Shown here: positions 33,729 to 42,169 of the stretch, one piece after another | How positions within the stretch are numbered: position 1 is the stretch's first letter | Layout: each line of letters starts with the position of its first letter | Assembly (NCBI RefSeq): GCF_002931555.1 | Contig: NZ_PSTZ01000001.1 | Location: forward strand, 434,001-498,000 | From: Pseudoclavibacter sp. RFBB5 | Lineage (GTDB): Bacteria; Actinomycetota; Actinomycetes; Actinomycetales; Microbacteriaceae | Length of the DNA: 64,000 nucleotides | Reading direction: 5' to 3' | The notes under the pieces: generated by a model | Databases searched by the model: none | What the model saw: the letters and a program-made list of their open reading frames with translations, nothing else | Told to the model about the DNA's origin: nothing | Made by a program: the position numbers and the translations under genes

Positions 33729-35660
33729 ATGAACGATGTCGGTTCCGGATCGTCGGAGCGGGTCGATCTTGCGCGCGCGCAGGCTGCCGTGCGGGAGTTC
33801 CTGGCGGCAATCGGCGAGGACCCCGACCGCCCTGGCCTCGCGCGCACTCCCGAGCGGGTCGCGGAGGCCGCGCTCGAGCTGTTCGGCGGCATCGGGGTTG
33901 AAGCGATCACGCCTCTGGCTGGCGCCAGGTTCCCCGTCGCCGACACGCAGCAGCCGCTCGCGGCTGTCTCCGGCGCGGCCGGATCCGCGGCTCCGCTTTC
34001 CGCATCTGCGAGTGCCGTCGCGTCCGAATCTGCCTCCGCACGCGAATCCGCGTCCGCAGCTCCATCCGCGGACAACGCAACCGCGCCTGTGTCGCAGCCC
34101 GTCGTCCTCCGCGATCTCGCCTTCAGATCCATGTGCGAGCACCACCTGCTGCCCTTCTCTGGCCGTGTGCACCTCGCCTACGTGCCCGGTGATTCGATCG
34201 TCGGCTTCGGTCGTCTGCACGCGCTCCTCGAGACGCTCTCCGCACGACCGACCCTGCAGGAGCGCCTCGGCGACGAGCTGGTCGACGCAATGATGACGGC
34301 GCTCGACGCCCGCGGGGCGCTTGCGATCATCGTGGCGAGTCACGCGTGCGCCGGGCTTCGCGGCTCGCGGCAGCAGGCAGGCGTCGTCGTGACCGTGTCT
34401 GCGCGGGGCGAGCTCTCCGAGCCCATCGCTCGCGCCGAGATCATCTCGCTCATCGGGGCGCAGCCGATCGTCGCCGCCGATGAGGCCGCCGCGACGCCCG
34501 CCGCGAGCGGTCAGTCGGCTCCGCCCGCCGCGCCCATCGTCGGTCACGTGCTGCGCGGCGCGCGCTTCGACCCACGGTTGGGGACGCAGGCGAGCTCCGC
34601 GTCAGCCGACGAGGACGACACGGCTGGAGCGCCAGAAGCAGCGGAGCCGGAGGCTGCAGGGACTGCAGCGGCGGCACCCGCATCGCACGCGCCCGCCGAG
34701 GTCACCGAGCGCGACGCGCAGCTCGACGCGGCGACGGGTGAGCAGTGGGCGGAGGACTCCGGCCCCGTGAACACGCGACCGTTCGAGCTGCCGCAGCGGT
34801 TCACGAACCTGCTGCAGCCTGCGATCCCGAAGCGTCCGCGCATCCTGGGCATCCTGAACATCACGCCGGACTCCTTCAGCGACGGCGGCAAGTTCGAGGA
34901 TCTCTTCAGCCAGAATCGCCGCACGAAGCGTGCGCTGCGACGTGCGCGTGAGCTCGTCGCACAGGGCGCCGACATCATCGACGTGGGTGGCGAGTCCACG
35001 CGCCCCGGCGCCGTGCGGGTGCCGCAGGAGGAGGAAGCCGCGCGCGTCCTGCCGGTCATCAAGGAGCTCGCGGGGCTCGGCGTGCTCGTGAGCATCGACA
35101 CGATGTACGCGAAGACGGCCGAGGCCGCACTCGAGCTCGGCGCCGAGTACGTCAACGACGTGTCGGGCGGACTGGCCGATCCCGCGATGCTCGGCCTCGT
35201 CGCCGAGAGCGGGAACCCGTTCATCCTGAGCCACTGGCGCGGCCACTCGGTGCGCATGAACGAGCTCGCCGACTACCGCGACCCTGCCGCCGAGATCCTC
35301 TCGGAGCTGGCGGGTGCCCGGGACCGCGCCGTCGACGCCGGGCTGGACCCGTCGCAGATCGTGCTCGACCCCGGCCTCGGTTTCGCGAAGCGCCGCGACG
35401 ACAACTGGGCCGTGCTGCGCGAGCTCGAGCAGTTCGTGGCGCTCGGGCATCCGCTGCTGGTGGGCGCCTCGCGGAAGCGCTTCACGGGCGAGATGCTGGG
35501 ACCGGATGCGGACGTGACCGAGCGCGACCTGCCGACGGCGATCATCACGGCGCTCGCCGCGAAGGCGGGCGTCTGGGGCGTTCGGGTGCACAACGTCGAG
35601 GCGAACCGCGTGGCGCTGGATGTCGTCGACGCGTGGCGTGAAGGAGCACAGGATGACTGA
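33729..35660 (+). CDS. folE-folP: Fusion of GTP cyclohydrolase I and dihydropteroate synthase
   Basis: One 643-residue frame carries two folate enzymes. Residues 10-245 are GTP cyclohydrolase I, which makes dihydroneopterin triphosphate: PDRPGLARTPERVAEA, zinc motif MCEHHLLPF (near 135), LQERLGDEL, and HACAGLRG (near 205). Between its N-terminal helices and catalytic core is an Ala/Ser-rich insert (about 63-125). After a linker of about 110 residues comes dihydropteroate synthase (about 370-643): ILGILNITPDSFSDGGKF, DVGGESTRPGA, LDPGLGFAKRRDDNW, GASRKRF. ATG 33729 follows GAGGA. Normally these are separate proteins; no stop or frameshift separates them here. The folB-folK gene overlaps the end by 8 bp. 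Confidence 0.93.
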   Translation: MNDVGSGSSERVDLARAQAAVREFLAAIGEDPDRPGLARTPERVAEAALELFGGIGVEAITPLAGARFPVADTQQPLAAVSGAAGSAAPLSASASAVASESASARESASAAPSADNATAPVSQPVVLRDLAFRSMCEHHLLPFSGRVHLAYVPGDSIVGFGRLHALLETLSARPTLQERLGDELVDAMMTALDARGALAIIVASHACAGLRGSRQQAGVVVTVSARGELSEPIARAEIISLIGAQPIVAADEAAATPAASGQSAPPAAPIVGHVLRGARFDPRLGTQASSASADEDDTAGAPEAAEPEAAGTAAAAPASHAPAEVTERDAQLDAATGEQWAEDSGPVNTRPFELPQRFTNLLQPAIPKRPRILGILNITPDSFSDGGKFEDLFSQNRRTKRALRRARELVAQGADIIDVGGESTRPGAVRVPQEEEAARVLPVIKELAGLGVLVSIDTMYAKTAEAALELGAEYVNDVSGGLADPAMLGLVAESGNPFILSHWRGHSVRMNELADYRDPAAEILSELAGARDRAVDAGLDPSQIVLDPGLGFAKRRDDNWAVLRELEQFVALGHPLLVGASRKRFTGEMLGPDADVTERDLPTAIITALAAKAGVWGVRVHNVEANRVALDVVDAWREGAQDD

Positions 35661-37104
35661 TCACTCGAGCGGACACGAGCCGAACCTGGACGCCAGACGG
35701 GTGGCGGATGCGCCCACCGCCACACGCAGTGCGGCCGCTGATGCTGCTCGCGGGCATGCGCACGAGCACGCGTTCGTGCGCGAGCGGGTTGTCGGTGCGA
35801 CCAACAGCGTCGCCGGTCAGGTCCCGTCCGAGCTCGCAGCAACGGCGACGCCAGAGCCGGTCCGCCGCACCGGTGTCCCGGAGCCCGAGCTGGACCGCAT
35901 CATCATCAGGCGCATGCACGCCCGCGGCCATCACGGGGTGTTCGAGCACGAGCGCCGGGACGGGCAGGACTTCTACGTCGACGCCGAGGCATGGGTCGAC
36001 GCGGCCGCGGCCTCGTCGAGCGATCACATCGGCGACACACTGCATTACGGCGAGTGGATGCACGCGTTGCACGCGATCGTGACCGGTGAACCGGTCGATC
36101 TCATCGAGACGCTGGCCGAGCGCCTGGCGGCGGCCACGTTCGGCTTCGACGACGCGGCGGCGGTGCGGATCACGGTGCACAAGCCCCAGGCGCCTGTCGC
36201 CTTGGACTTCGAGGATGTCGCCGTGAGCATCCTGCGGCATCGGCCGGCCGCTCCGGGGGAGTACCTGGAATCGGCGGCCGCGCACGCGGTCCAGGCACCC
36301 AGCGCCCAGACGGCAGCCACGGCCGTTCCTGCCACCGTTCCCGCTGCGGCTCCGAGCACCGCCGCGTCGGCGAGCGCCGAGGACGATTTCCTCGCGCGTG
36401 AAGCGGCCGCCGCCGCGCACACCGCCTCCGACGCGTCGATCGTCCTCGACTCCGGGGGAGCCCCCAACGTGCCGCTGCCACGCATCGAGCCTGCTGGCGA
36501 CCTCTTCTCGCCGATCGCGCAGCGCGAGCAGGACGAGCGCTCGCCCTCCGATGCGGCCGTCGTGAGCCGCGCCGGTGGCGCCCCGAACGCCACGTCGGCC
36601 CAGCTGCCGACACGCGTTCGCCAGGCGGTGATCGCGCTCGGCGCCAACCTCGGCGACCGCGACGCGACCCTGTCCTCCGCCCTGCGCAGCATCTCGGAGC
36701 TGCCAGGCACGAAGCTGGTCGCCGCTTCGAGCCTCTACGAGACGCCCGCGCTGACGCTCGAGGGCGTCAGCGAAGAAGCCCCCGCCTACCGAAACGCTGT
36801 GGTGCTCGTCGACACCGATCTGCCCGCCGAAGACCTTCTGCAGGCGCTGCACGCCATCGAGGATGCGCACGGCCGTACGCGCGAGACGCGCTGGGGGAGC
36901 CGAACGCTGGACCTCGATCTCATCCAGGTGTCCGGCGAGCTCCGCGACGGTGCTCTGCAGCTCCCGCACCCGCGGGCGCACGAGCGTGCGTTCGTCCTGG
37001 CCCCGTGGCTCGAGGTCGACCCGCGCGCGCAGCTCGCCCCGCACGGCAGCGTCGCGGAGTTGCGGGCGGCCGCTCCGGATCGGGTCGATCGGATCGTGCA
37101 GTGA
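35653..37104 (+). CDS. folB-folK: Fusion of dihydroneopterin aldolase and HPPK
   Basis: A 483-residue bifunctional folate enzyme. Residues 1-80 are low complexity. Residues 83-200 are dihydroneopterin aldolase (RRMHARGHHGVFEHERRDGQ, DTLHYGEWMHALHAIVTGEP, LIETLAERLA, HKPQAPVALDFEDVAVSI). A linker of about 110 Ala-rich residues follows. Residues 319-483 are hydroxymethyldihydropterin pyrophosphokinase (AVIALGANLGDRDATLSSAL, YETPAL, AYRNAVVLVDT, RWGSRTLDLDLI, LPHPRAHERAFVLAPW). It supplies the substrate for the FolP part of the previous gene. ATG 35653 overlaps that gene by 8 bp. FolB-FolK fusions are known in actinomycetes. Confidence 0.95.
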   Translation: MTDHSSGHEPNLDARRVADAPTATRSAAADAARGHAHEHAFVRERVVGATNSVAGQVPSELAATATPEPVRRTGVPEPELDRIIIRRMHARGHHGVFEHERRDGQDFYVDAEAWVDAAAASSSDHIGDTLHYGEWMHALHAIVTGEPVDLIETLAERLAAATFGFDDAAAVRITVHKPQAPVALDFEDVAVSILRHRPAAPGEYLESAAAHAVQAPSAQTAATAVPATVPAAAPSTAASASAEDDFLAREAAAAAHTASDASIVLDSGGAPNVPLPRIEPAGDLFSPIAQREQDERSPSDAAVVSRAGGAPNATSAQLPTRVRQAVIALGANLGDRDATLSSALRSISELPGTKLVAASSLYETPALTLEGVSEEAPAYRNAVVLVDTDLPAEDLLQALHAIEDAHGRTRETRWGSRTLDLDLIQVSGELRDGALQLPHPRAHERAFVLAPWLEVDPRAQLAPHGSVAELRAAAPDRVDRIVQ

Positions 37105-37727
37105 ACCTCGCGAGCAGAACGCGACCTGGCCTGCTCGTCGGGCTGGTCGTGATCGGAGGCGTGCTCGCGTGGTGCGTGGAGACCTGGCTCGTGACATCGG
37201 GTCGTCCCGTCATGGCGCCGCCGCTCACGATGCCCCTGACGCTGGTCGTGCTCGCGGCGCTGCTCCTGTGGCTCGCGTGGCCCATCCGGGCGTACACGCG
37301 CCGCCTCTGGCGTGAGCGCCGCGAGGCCGAGTCGCGGCGGCGTGCGCCTGGTCTCGAGCGCGGCGGCCGTGCCAACCCCGGGAACTGCGACGGACGCCAG
37401 GGCCAGGGCCAGGGCCAGGGCCAGGAGGGCCAGGAGATCGAACGCGACGTCAGGGGAAAGCGCGTCGACCCGCAGTACGCGTTCCGCGTGCTGGCGTTCG
37501 CTCGAGCGGCGAGCCTGGCTTCATCGCTTATGGGCGGCGTCGCGTTGGGGGTGCTCGTCTTCGCGTCGACCCGCACGGTGCCGCCCGAGGAGCCCATCTG
37601 GCACGCCGCGGTGTCGCTCATCGGCTCGGTGGTCCTGCTGGCGGTCGGACTCATCGCCGAGTCGTGGTGCCGCATCCCGCCGGGTAACGACGCGGCCTCT
37701 ACCTCGCCGAACCCGATTGCGGTATAG
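37101..37727 (+). CDS. DUF3180 membrane protein with Gly-Gln repeat
   Basis: A 208-residue protein started by GTG inside the folK stop (GTGA). Four hydrophobic segments (GLLVGLVVIGGVLAWCV, TLVVLAALLLWLAW, AASLASSLMGGVALGVLVFA, IGSVVLLAVGLIAESW) and the ending EPIWHAAVSLIGSVV match DUF3180, which follows the folate genes in many actinomycetes. In the cytoplasmic loop the sequence GQGQGQGQEGQE is encoded by a run of GGCCAG hexamers (about 37398-37433), which is unusual for the family. The function of DUF3180 is unknown. Confidence 0.85.
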   Translation: MNLASRTRPGLLVGLVVIGGVLAWCVETWLVTSGRPVMAPPLTMPLTLVVLAALLLWLAWPIRAYTRRLWRERREAESRRRAPGLERGGRANPGNCDGRQGQGQGQGQEGQEIERDVRGKRVDPQYAFRVLAFARAASLASSLMGGVALGVLVFASTRTVPPEEPIWHAAVSLIGSVVLLAVGLIAESWCRIPPGNDAASTSPNPIAV

Positions 37728-37856
37728 GGGCGTTCCGTCGAAATCGCAGTAAGTTCATAAGCATTCCTCTTTCGTATTATCCGGGTATTTCGCTCCCATT
37801 TGAGAATCGCCGGAAGCGGGTGCCGCTAATTGCTTTTCCGACTACTGTTGACGACT
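37728..37856 (+). promoter_or_regulatory. Probable promoter region of the kinase-glycosyltransferase operon
   Basis: The 129-bp gap is clearly more A+T rich than its surroundings. TATTAT at 37775-37780 could be a -10 element; no good -35 lies at the right distance. Assigned because eight overlapping genes start just after it. Confidence 0.4.
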
Positions 37857-38942
37857 ATGCCCGAGGCTTCGTACCGCATTCTCATCATCGAAGACGACGG
37901 TGACGTCGCCGAATTCCTTGAAACGGTGCTTCGGAGGCGTCTCGGGTGCGAGGTTCGCGTGCTGCGCGACGCGGTTGCCGTGCTGATGAACGTGAACGAT
38001 TTCGATCCTGATCTGGTGCTCACGGATGTAGAGCTGCCGGGAGCGAATGGCCTCGAGGTTCTGGGAAGACTGCGTGAGATCAAGCCCGATCTGCCTGTCG
38101 TGGTGATGACGGCGCACGCTTCTGTCGAGTACGCGGTGCACGCCCTGCGCCACCGTGCCGACGAGTTCCTGCAGAAGCCGATCTCGAGTGCGCTGCTGGT
38201 CAGCACCGTGCAGCGCCTTGTCGAGGCGGCCAGGGCCAGGCGCGCGCAGAACTCGCGCCGACGAGTGCTCGCGATCGGGGCGCATCCGGATGACGTAGAG
38301 ATCGGTGTCGGCGGCACGCTGGCCGCTCACGCGGCTGCTGGCGATTCGATCGTCATTCTGACGCTGTCTCGCGGCGGGCGGGGCGGTGACGCCGCGGATC
38401 GGCAGCATGAGTCTCTTGCCTCTGCGGAGTCCCTTGGCGCGCGCCTCTTCCTCGAGGACCTCACGGACACGGCCATTCCGAACAGTGATCCGACGGTCGG
38501 CATCATCGAGCGGGTGATCGCCGAGACCGATCCGACGATCGTCTACACGCATTCCCGGAATGACCGTCATCAGGACCATCGCGCAGTGCATGAGGCGACG
38601 CTCGTCGCGAGTCGGCGGGTTGCAAGCGTGGCCTGTTACCAGAGCCCCTCATCGACGATCGATTTCCGTCCCACACGGTTCGTGACCGTCGACGGGTTCA
38701 TAGATACGAAGCTGGGTCTCCTGGCGCGTTTCGCTTCGCAGGCCGACATCCGCGACTACCTGGCACCGGACTTCGTGCTCTCGGCGGCAAGATACTGGTC
38801 GCGGTTCGGGACGGGGACGTACAGCGAGCCGCTCGAGGTGATCCGGGATGCGAGTAGCATCACTGTGGAGCGCGGCGACGGTGAGTTCGCGACGGTGCAC
38901 AATCTGGGCACGACTGAGACTGAGAAGAAGAACCGCGCATGA
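37857..38942 (+). CDS. Receiver domain fused to PIG-L family deacetylase
   Basis: A 361-residue cytoplasmic protein with two domains. Residues 5-122 form a response-regulator receiver: acidic pair IIEDDGDV, phospho-acceptor Asp in LVLTDVELPG, MTAHAS, and Lys in FLQKPIS. Residues 134-340 form a PIG-L/LmbE domain, zinc-dependent de-N-acetylases of GlcNAc-type substrates such as in GPI, mycothiol or teicoplanin synthesis: AIGAHPDDVEIGVGGTLA and HSRNDRHQDHRAVHEA. Phosphorylation by the operon's kinase may thus switch a deacetylase directly. ATG 37857 used; a TTG at 37830 is possible. First gene of the eight-gene operon; next ATG overlaps the stop. Confidence 0.88.
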   Translation: MPEASYRILIIEDDGDVAEFLETVLRRRLGCEVRVLRDAVAVLMNVNDFDPDLVLTDVELPGANGLEVLGRLREIKPDLPVVVMTAHASVEYAVHALRHRADEFLQKPISSALLVSTVQRLVEAARARRAQNSRRRVLAIGAHPDDVEIGVGGTLAAHAAAGDSIVILTLSRGGRGGDAADRQHESLASAESLGARLFLEDLTDTAIPNSDPTVGIIERVIAETDPTIVYTHSRNDRHQDHRAVHEATLVASRRVASVACYQSPSSTIDFRPTRFVTVDGFIDTKLGLLARFASQADIRDYLAPDFVLSAARYWSRFGTGTYSEPLEVIRDASSITVERGDGEFATVHNLGTTETEKKNRA

Positions 38943-39901
38943 GACTTCGTGTTCTGATCACTGGTGCCGGTGGGCCTGCTGGGGTCGCGGTCATCCGCTC
39001 TCTGCTCGGCCGGGCTGACCTCGAGGTGTTCGCAGCTGACATGGACGGCTGGGCGAGCGGCCTGTATCTCGTCGATGCGGCGCACCGGAGGCTTGTTCCC
39101 CCCGGACTCTCGGAGGGTTTCTGCGACGCGGTGATCGCCGTCGTAGCTGCCGACGGCATCGACGTGGTCGTGTCCACAGTGGATGTGGAGCTCCCATCGC
39201 TCGCGGTTCGGCGCTCCGAGCTCGGAGCGGCGCTCGCGGCGCCCTCCGAGGAGGCGCTTGCGACGTGCCTCGACAAGTGGCTGCTCGTGCAGGCGTGCGA
39301 GCCGCACGCGCTGGTGCCGGCGACTGCTCTGCTCGATGACGAGGGCATCGCGCGCGACTGGGTCTTTCCGGTCATCGTGAAACCTCGCAGCGGTGCAGGC
39401 TCGCGCGGCGTGCATCTCGTGCACTCGCGCGAGGAGCTCGAGGCGAAGACGCGCGATGCCGCCTTGCTCATCCAGGAGAACCTCCCGGGCGACGAGTTCT
39501 CCGTGGACGTCGTGATGGGTGCCGACGGTCAGGCGATCGCCGCAGTTCCTCGTCTTCGGGCGCGCGTGGATTCCGGCGTGGCGGTTGCGGGCCGGACGGT
39601 GCATCGCTCGGAGCTCGAGGAGACGGCTGCCGCCTGTGCTCGCGCGGTTGGGCTCGTGGGGGTGGCGAACGTGCAGCTGAGGTACAGCACCGATGGCCGC
39701 CCAGCGCTGCTGGAGATCAACCCGAGGTTCTCGGGCGCTATGCCGTTGACGATAGCGGCCGGTGTGGATATGCCGTCGCTCGCGGTGGATATCGCGCTCG
39801 GCCGGTCGGTTCCTGCGCGCGTCGAGTTCCGTGAGGTCGCGAACGTTCGCTTCCTCGAGGATGTCTTCCTGCCCTGGGATGAAGTGCTCGCTCGTGCCTG
39901 A
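38939..39901 (+). CDS. ATP-grasp family ligase
   Basis: A 320-residue enzyme. Residues 1-95 form a Rossmann-like preATP-grasp domain (LRVLITGAGGPAGVAVIRSL). The ATP-grasp part follows: FPVIVKPRSGAGSRGVHLV (glycine-rich loop with Lys), LIQENLPGDEFSVDVVM, and the metal-binding LLEINPRFSGAMPLTIAAGV. Most similar in style to carbamoyl-phosphate-synthase-like and PylC-type ligases, which activate a carboxylate to an acyl phosphate and join it to an amine. It overlaps the deacetylase gene by 4 bp, so ligation of an acid or amino acid to an amino sugar exposed by deacetylation is an attractive but untested idea. Confidence 0.88.
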   Translation: MRLRVLITGAGGPAGVAVIRSLLGRADLEVFAADMDGWASGLYLVDAAHRRLVPPGLSEGFCDAVIAVVAADGIDVVVSTVDVELPSLAVRRSELGAALAAPSEEALATCLDKWLLVQACEPHALVPATALLDDEGIARDWVFPVIVKPRSGAGSRGVHLVHSREELEAKTRDAALLIQENLPGDEFSVDVVMGADGQAIAAVPRLRARVDSGVAVAGRTVHRSELEETAAACARAVGLVGVANVQLRYSTDGRPALLEINPRFSGAMPLTIAAGVDMPSLAVDIALGRSVPARVEFREVANVRFLEDVFLPWDEVLARA

Positions 39902-40673
39902 GATGCAGGCGGGTCCCGGTCTCGACGCGCTGCTGCTCGGCGACTGGCATGTCCATTCCGATTTCTCGGACGACGCGGAGAGTCCCATCTCGGCGAATGT
40001 CCGCGCCGCCGAGCGGGCCGGCCTGATGGCGATGCGGGCGACCGATCATGTGCGCCGTGACACGGCATGGGTGCCGGAGTTCGTTGCTGCGGTCGTCGAG
40101 GCGCGGGGCAGGACCGGTGTCGAGCTGGTGATCGGTGTCGAGGCGAAGATCCTGGATGCGCGTGGCACGCTCGACGTGCCGAGCGACCTCCGGGTGGGTG
40201 GCGGCGGAGTCGATGGCATTGTGATCGCCGATCACCAGTTCCCCGGTCCGGATGGTCCGTGGTCCCCGCGTGAGACGAGGGAGCGTCTCGCTCGCGGCCT
40301 GGCGGTCGAGGATGCGCTCGATCTGCTCATCGGCGCGACGATAGGCGCGATGCGCATGGCGGGCGGCGGCGCACAGCTGGCGCATCCGTTCTCGATCCTT
40401 CCCAAGGTGGGCATCGACGAGTCGCGGCTTTCGGCGGGGCATCTGTCGGCGTGGGCGTCCGCCGCGCGCGAGACGGGGACGCACATCGAGGTGAACGAGA
40501 AGTGGGTGTGCCCGAGTGCGCGGGCGATCGAGGCGGCCCTCGCAGGGGGTGCGACGCTCGTCGCGTCGACGGACAGTCACCGCGCGGCCGATGTCGGCGT
40601 CTACGACCGGGTTCGCGAGCTGCTGACGGAGGTGCCGGCGTTCAGCGCGTCGGATGCTGGTGGTGTCGCGTGA
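39894..40673 (+). CDS. PHP domain metal-dependent phosphoesterase
   Basis: A 259-residue protein with the complete PHP metal-site set: GDWHVHSDFSDDAE, ATDHVRRD, the Glu in IGVEAKI, the His in IADHQFPG, QLAHPFSI and the final STDSHRAADVG. PHP proteins hydrolyse phosphoesters or act as phosphatases using a cluster of two or three metals. I use GTG 39894, which overlaps the ATP-grasp stop as elsewhere in the operon; ATG 39903 and ATG 39879 are alternatives. Cytoplasmic. It may remove a phosphate from a precursor handled by its neighbours. Its stop overlaps the GTG of the glycosyltransferase. Confidence 0.88.
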   Translation: MPEMQAGPGLDALLLGDWHVHSDFSDDAESPISANVRAAERAGLMAMRATDHVRRDTAWVPEFVAAVVEARGRTGVELVIGVEAKILDARGTLDVPSDLRVGGGGVDGIVIADHQFPGPDGPWSPRETRERLARGLAVEDALDLLIGATIGAMRMAGGGAQLAHPFSILPKVGIDESRLSAGHLSAWASAARETGTHIEVNEKWVCPSARAIEAALAGGATLVASTDSHRAADVGVYDRVRELLTEVPAFSASDAGGVA

Positions 40674-42169
40674 GCGGTGACGCCTGGCTCGATCTCGGCG
40701 GGGCGGTGCTGGCGACGATCTTCGTCGCGTTCGTCGCGGTCGGTGCGATCCCGGCCTTCACGATGGCCTACCAGTTCCTCATCGTGCCGTTGCACGCTCA
40801 CTTCAATCACTACGCGAAGGCCGCGCCGTATCTCCCGAACGTGGCGGTTGTCGTGCCGGCGTGGAACGAGGGCGCGGTGATCGGGGGGTCGATCGATCGG
40901 CTCATGGCTCTCGAGTATCCACCGGAGCGTCTCAGGGTGTACGTCGTCGACGATGCGTCGACCGATGACACCCCCGATGTCGTTCTGGAGCGCGCCGCAC
41001 GGTACCCGGGCCGGGTCTTCCACCTGCGTCGCGAGAAGGGCGGGGAGGGCAAGGCGCACACGTTGAACCATGGGCTGCGCCGCGTCCTGAGCGAGGACTG
41101 GATGGAGGCGTTGCTCATCATGGACGCCGACGTCATCTACCTTCCGGATTCGATGCGGAAGATGACAAGGCATCTCGCCGACCCCGAGGTGGGGTCGGTC
41201 ACGGCGTACATCAGCGAGGGGAGCCTGCGGAAGAACTACCTGACGCGGTTCATCGCGTTCGAGTACGTCCTGTCGCAGGTCGGCAGTCGTCGCGCGCAGA
41301 ATGTGCTCGGGGCTCTCGCCTGCCTCGCCGGCGGTGCGCAGCTGCATTCGCGGGAGAACCTGCTCGCCATCGGCGGGCAGATCGACACGAGCTCGCTGGC
41401 GGAGGACACGGTCACGACTTTCGAGACGCAGCTCTCCGGCCGCAAGGTGGTGTTCGAGCCGCACGCTGTCGTGCTGGCCGAGGAGCCTCGTCACGTCGGG
41501 GACCTCTGGAAGCAGCGGCTTCGCTGGGCCAGGGGCAACGTGCAGCTGACGAAGCGGTACAGCCATCTGTGGTTCCGGCCTTCGAGGGAGCACAAGCTCG
41601 GCACGGTCTCGTTCGGCCTCTTTTGGTTCAGCGTGTTCCTGCTGCCGGTGCTCATGCTGCTGTCGTCGGTCGGCCTCATCGGGCTGTACCTGATGGATTC
41701 GCCGCTTGCCTCGCTCGTGTTCCGTGCGCTCTGGATCGTGGTGGGCTGCGCATACGTCTACATCATGCTGTTCGCGGCGCAGCTCGACCCGAAGGTGGGC
41801 AGAGTGGCTTGGCGCGAGGTGCTGCTGTTCCCCGGCCTGATCTCGATGATCGTGCTGCTGGCCGCGTTCTTCCCTGGGCTGTTCGAGGAGCGTGTGCCTG
41901 CCCTGTTCGGGCTGACGCTCACCCAGGCCGGGTACGACGCTTGGAACCTGGCGATCTTCGCGTGGATCTCGCTGTGCATGGTCGCGGCGTGGGGCATGAA
42001 GGCGATCGACTCGACGAGGATCGGCCGTTTGCTGAATCCCTTCCTGGTCTATCTCATCGGTTACGGGCCGATCTTGTGCGCGGTGACGTTCGACGCCTAC
42101 ATCAAGGAGGCGCGTGGTGCCGCGATGACGTGGGATAAGACGGAGAAGAGCGGACGCGTGCTGGCATGA
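40670..42169 (+). CDS. Processive family 2 glycosyltransferase, membrane-embedded
   Basis: A 499-residue protein. One membrane segment near residues 10-32 precedes the GT2 catalytic domain: VAVVVPAWNEGAVIGGSIDR, VYVVDDASTDDTPDVVLERA, MDADVIY (DxD, near 150), SLAEDTVTTF (catalytic ED) and QRLRWARGN (QxxRW, near 282). About five further segments follow from residue 305. The QxxRW motif marks processive synthases such as cellulose, hyaluronan and poly-N-acetylglucosamine synthases, which extrude the polymer as they make it. The closest plan is that of IcaA/PgaC. With the deacetylase gene in the same operon, an amino-sugar polymer or a lipid-linked glycan is likely. GTG start inside the PHP stop. 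Confidence 0.9.
   Translation: MSGDAWLDLGGAVLATIFVAFVAVGAIPAFTMAYQFLIVPLHAHFNHYAKAAPYLPNVAVVVPAWNEGAVIGGSIDRLMALEYPPERLRVYVVDDASTDDTPDVVLERAARYPGRVFHLRREKGGEGKAHTLNHGLRRVLSEDWMEALLIMDADVIYLPDSMRKMTRHLADPEVGSVTAYISEGSLRKNYLTRFIAFEYVLSQVGSRRAQNVLGALACLAGGAQLHSRENLLAIGGQIDTSSLAEDTVTTFETQLSGRKVVFEPHAVVLAEEPRHVGDLWKQRLRWARGNVQLTKRYSHLWFRPSREHKLGTVSFGLFWFSVFLLPVLMLLSSVGLIGLYLMDSPLASLVFRALWIVVGCAYVYIMLFAAQLDPKVGRVAWREVLLFPGLISMIVLLAAFFPGLFEERVPALFGLTLTQAGYDAWNLAIFAWISLCMVAAWGMKAIDSTRIGRLLNPFLVYLIGYGPILCAVTFDAYIKEARGAAMTWDKTEKSGRVLA

Noticed and set aside
37830-37856. TTG start nine codons upstream of the REC-PIG-L gene
   Set aside because: It adds hydrophobic residues not found in receivers, and the ATG at 37857 starts directly before the first beta strand.
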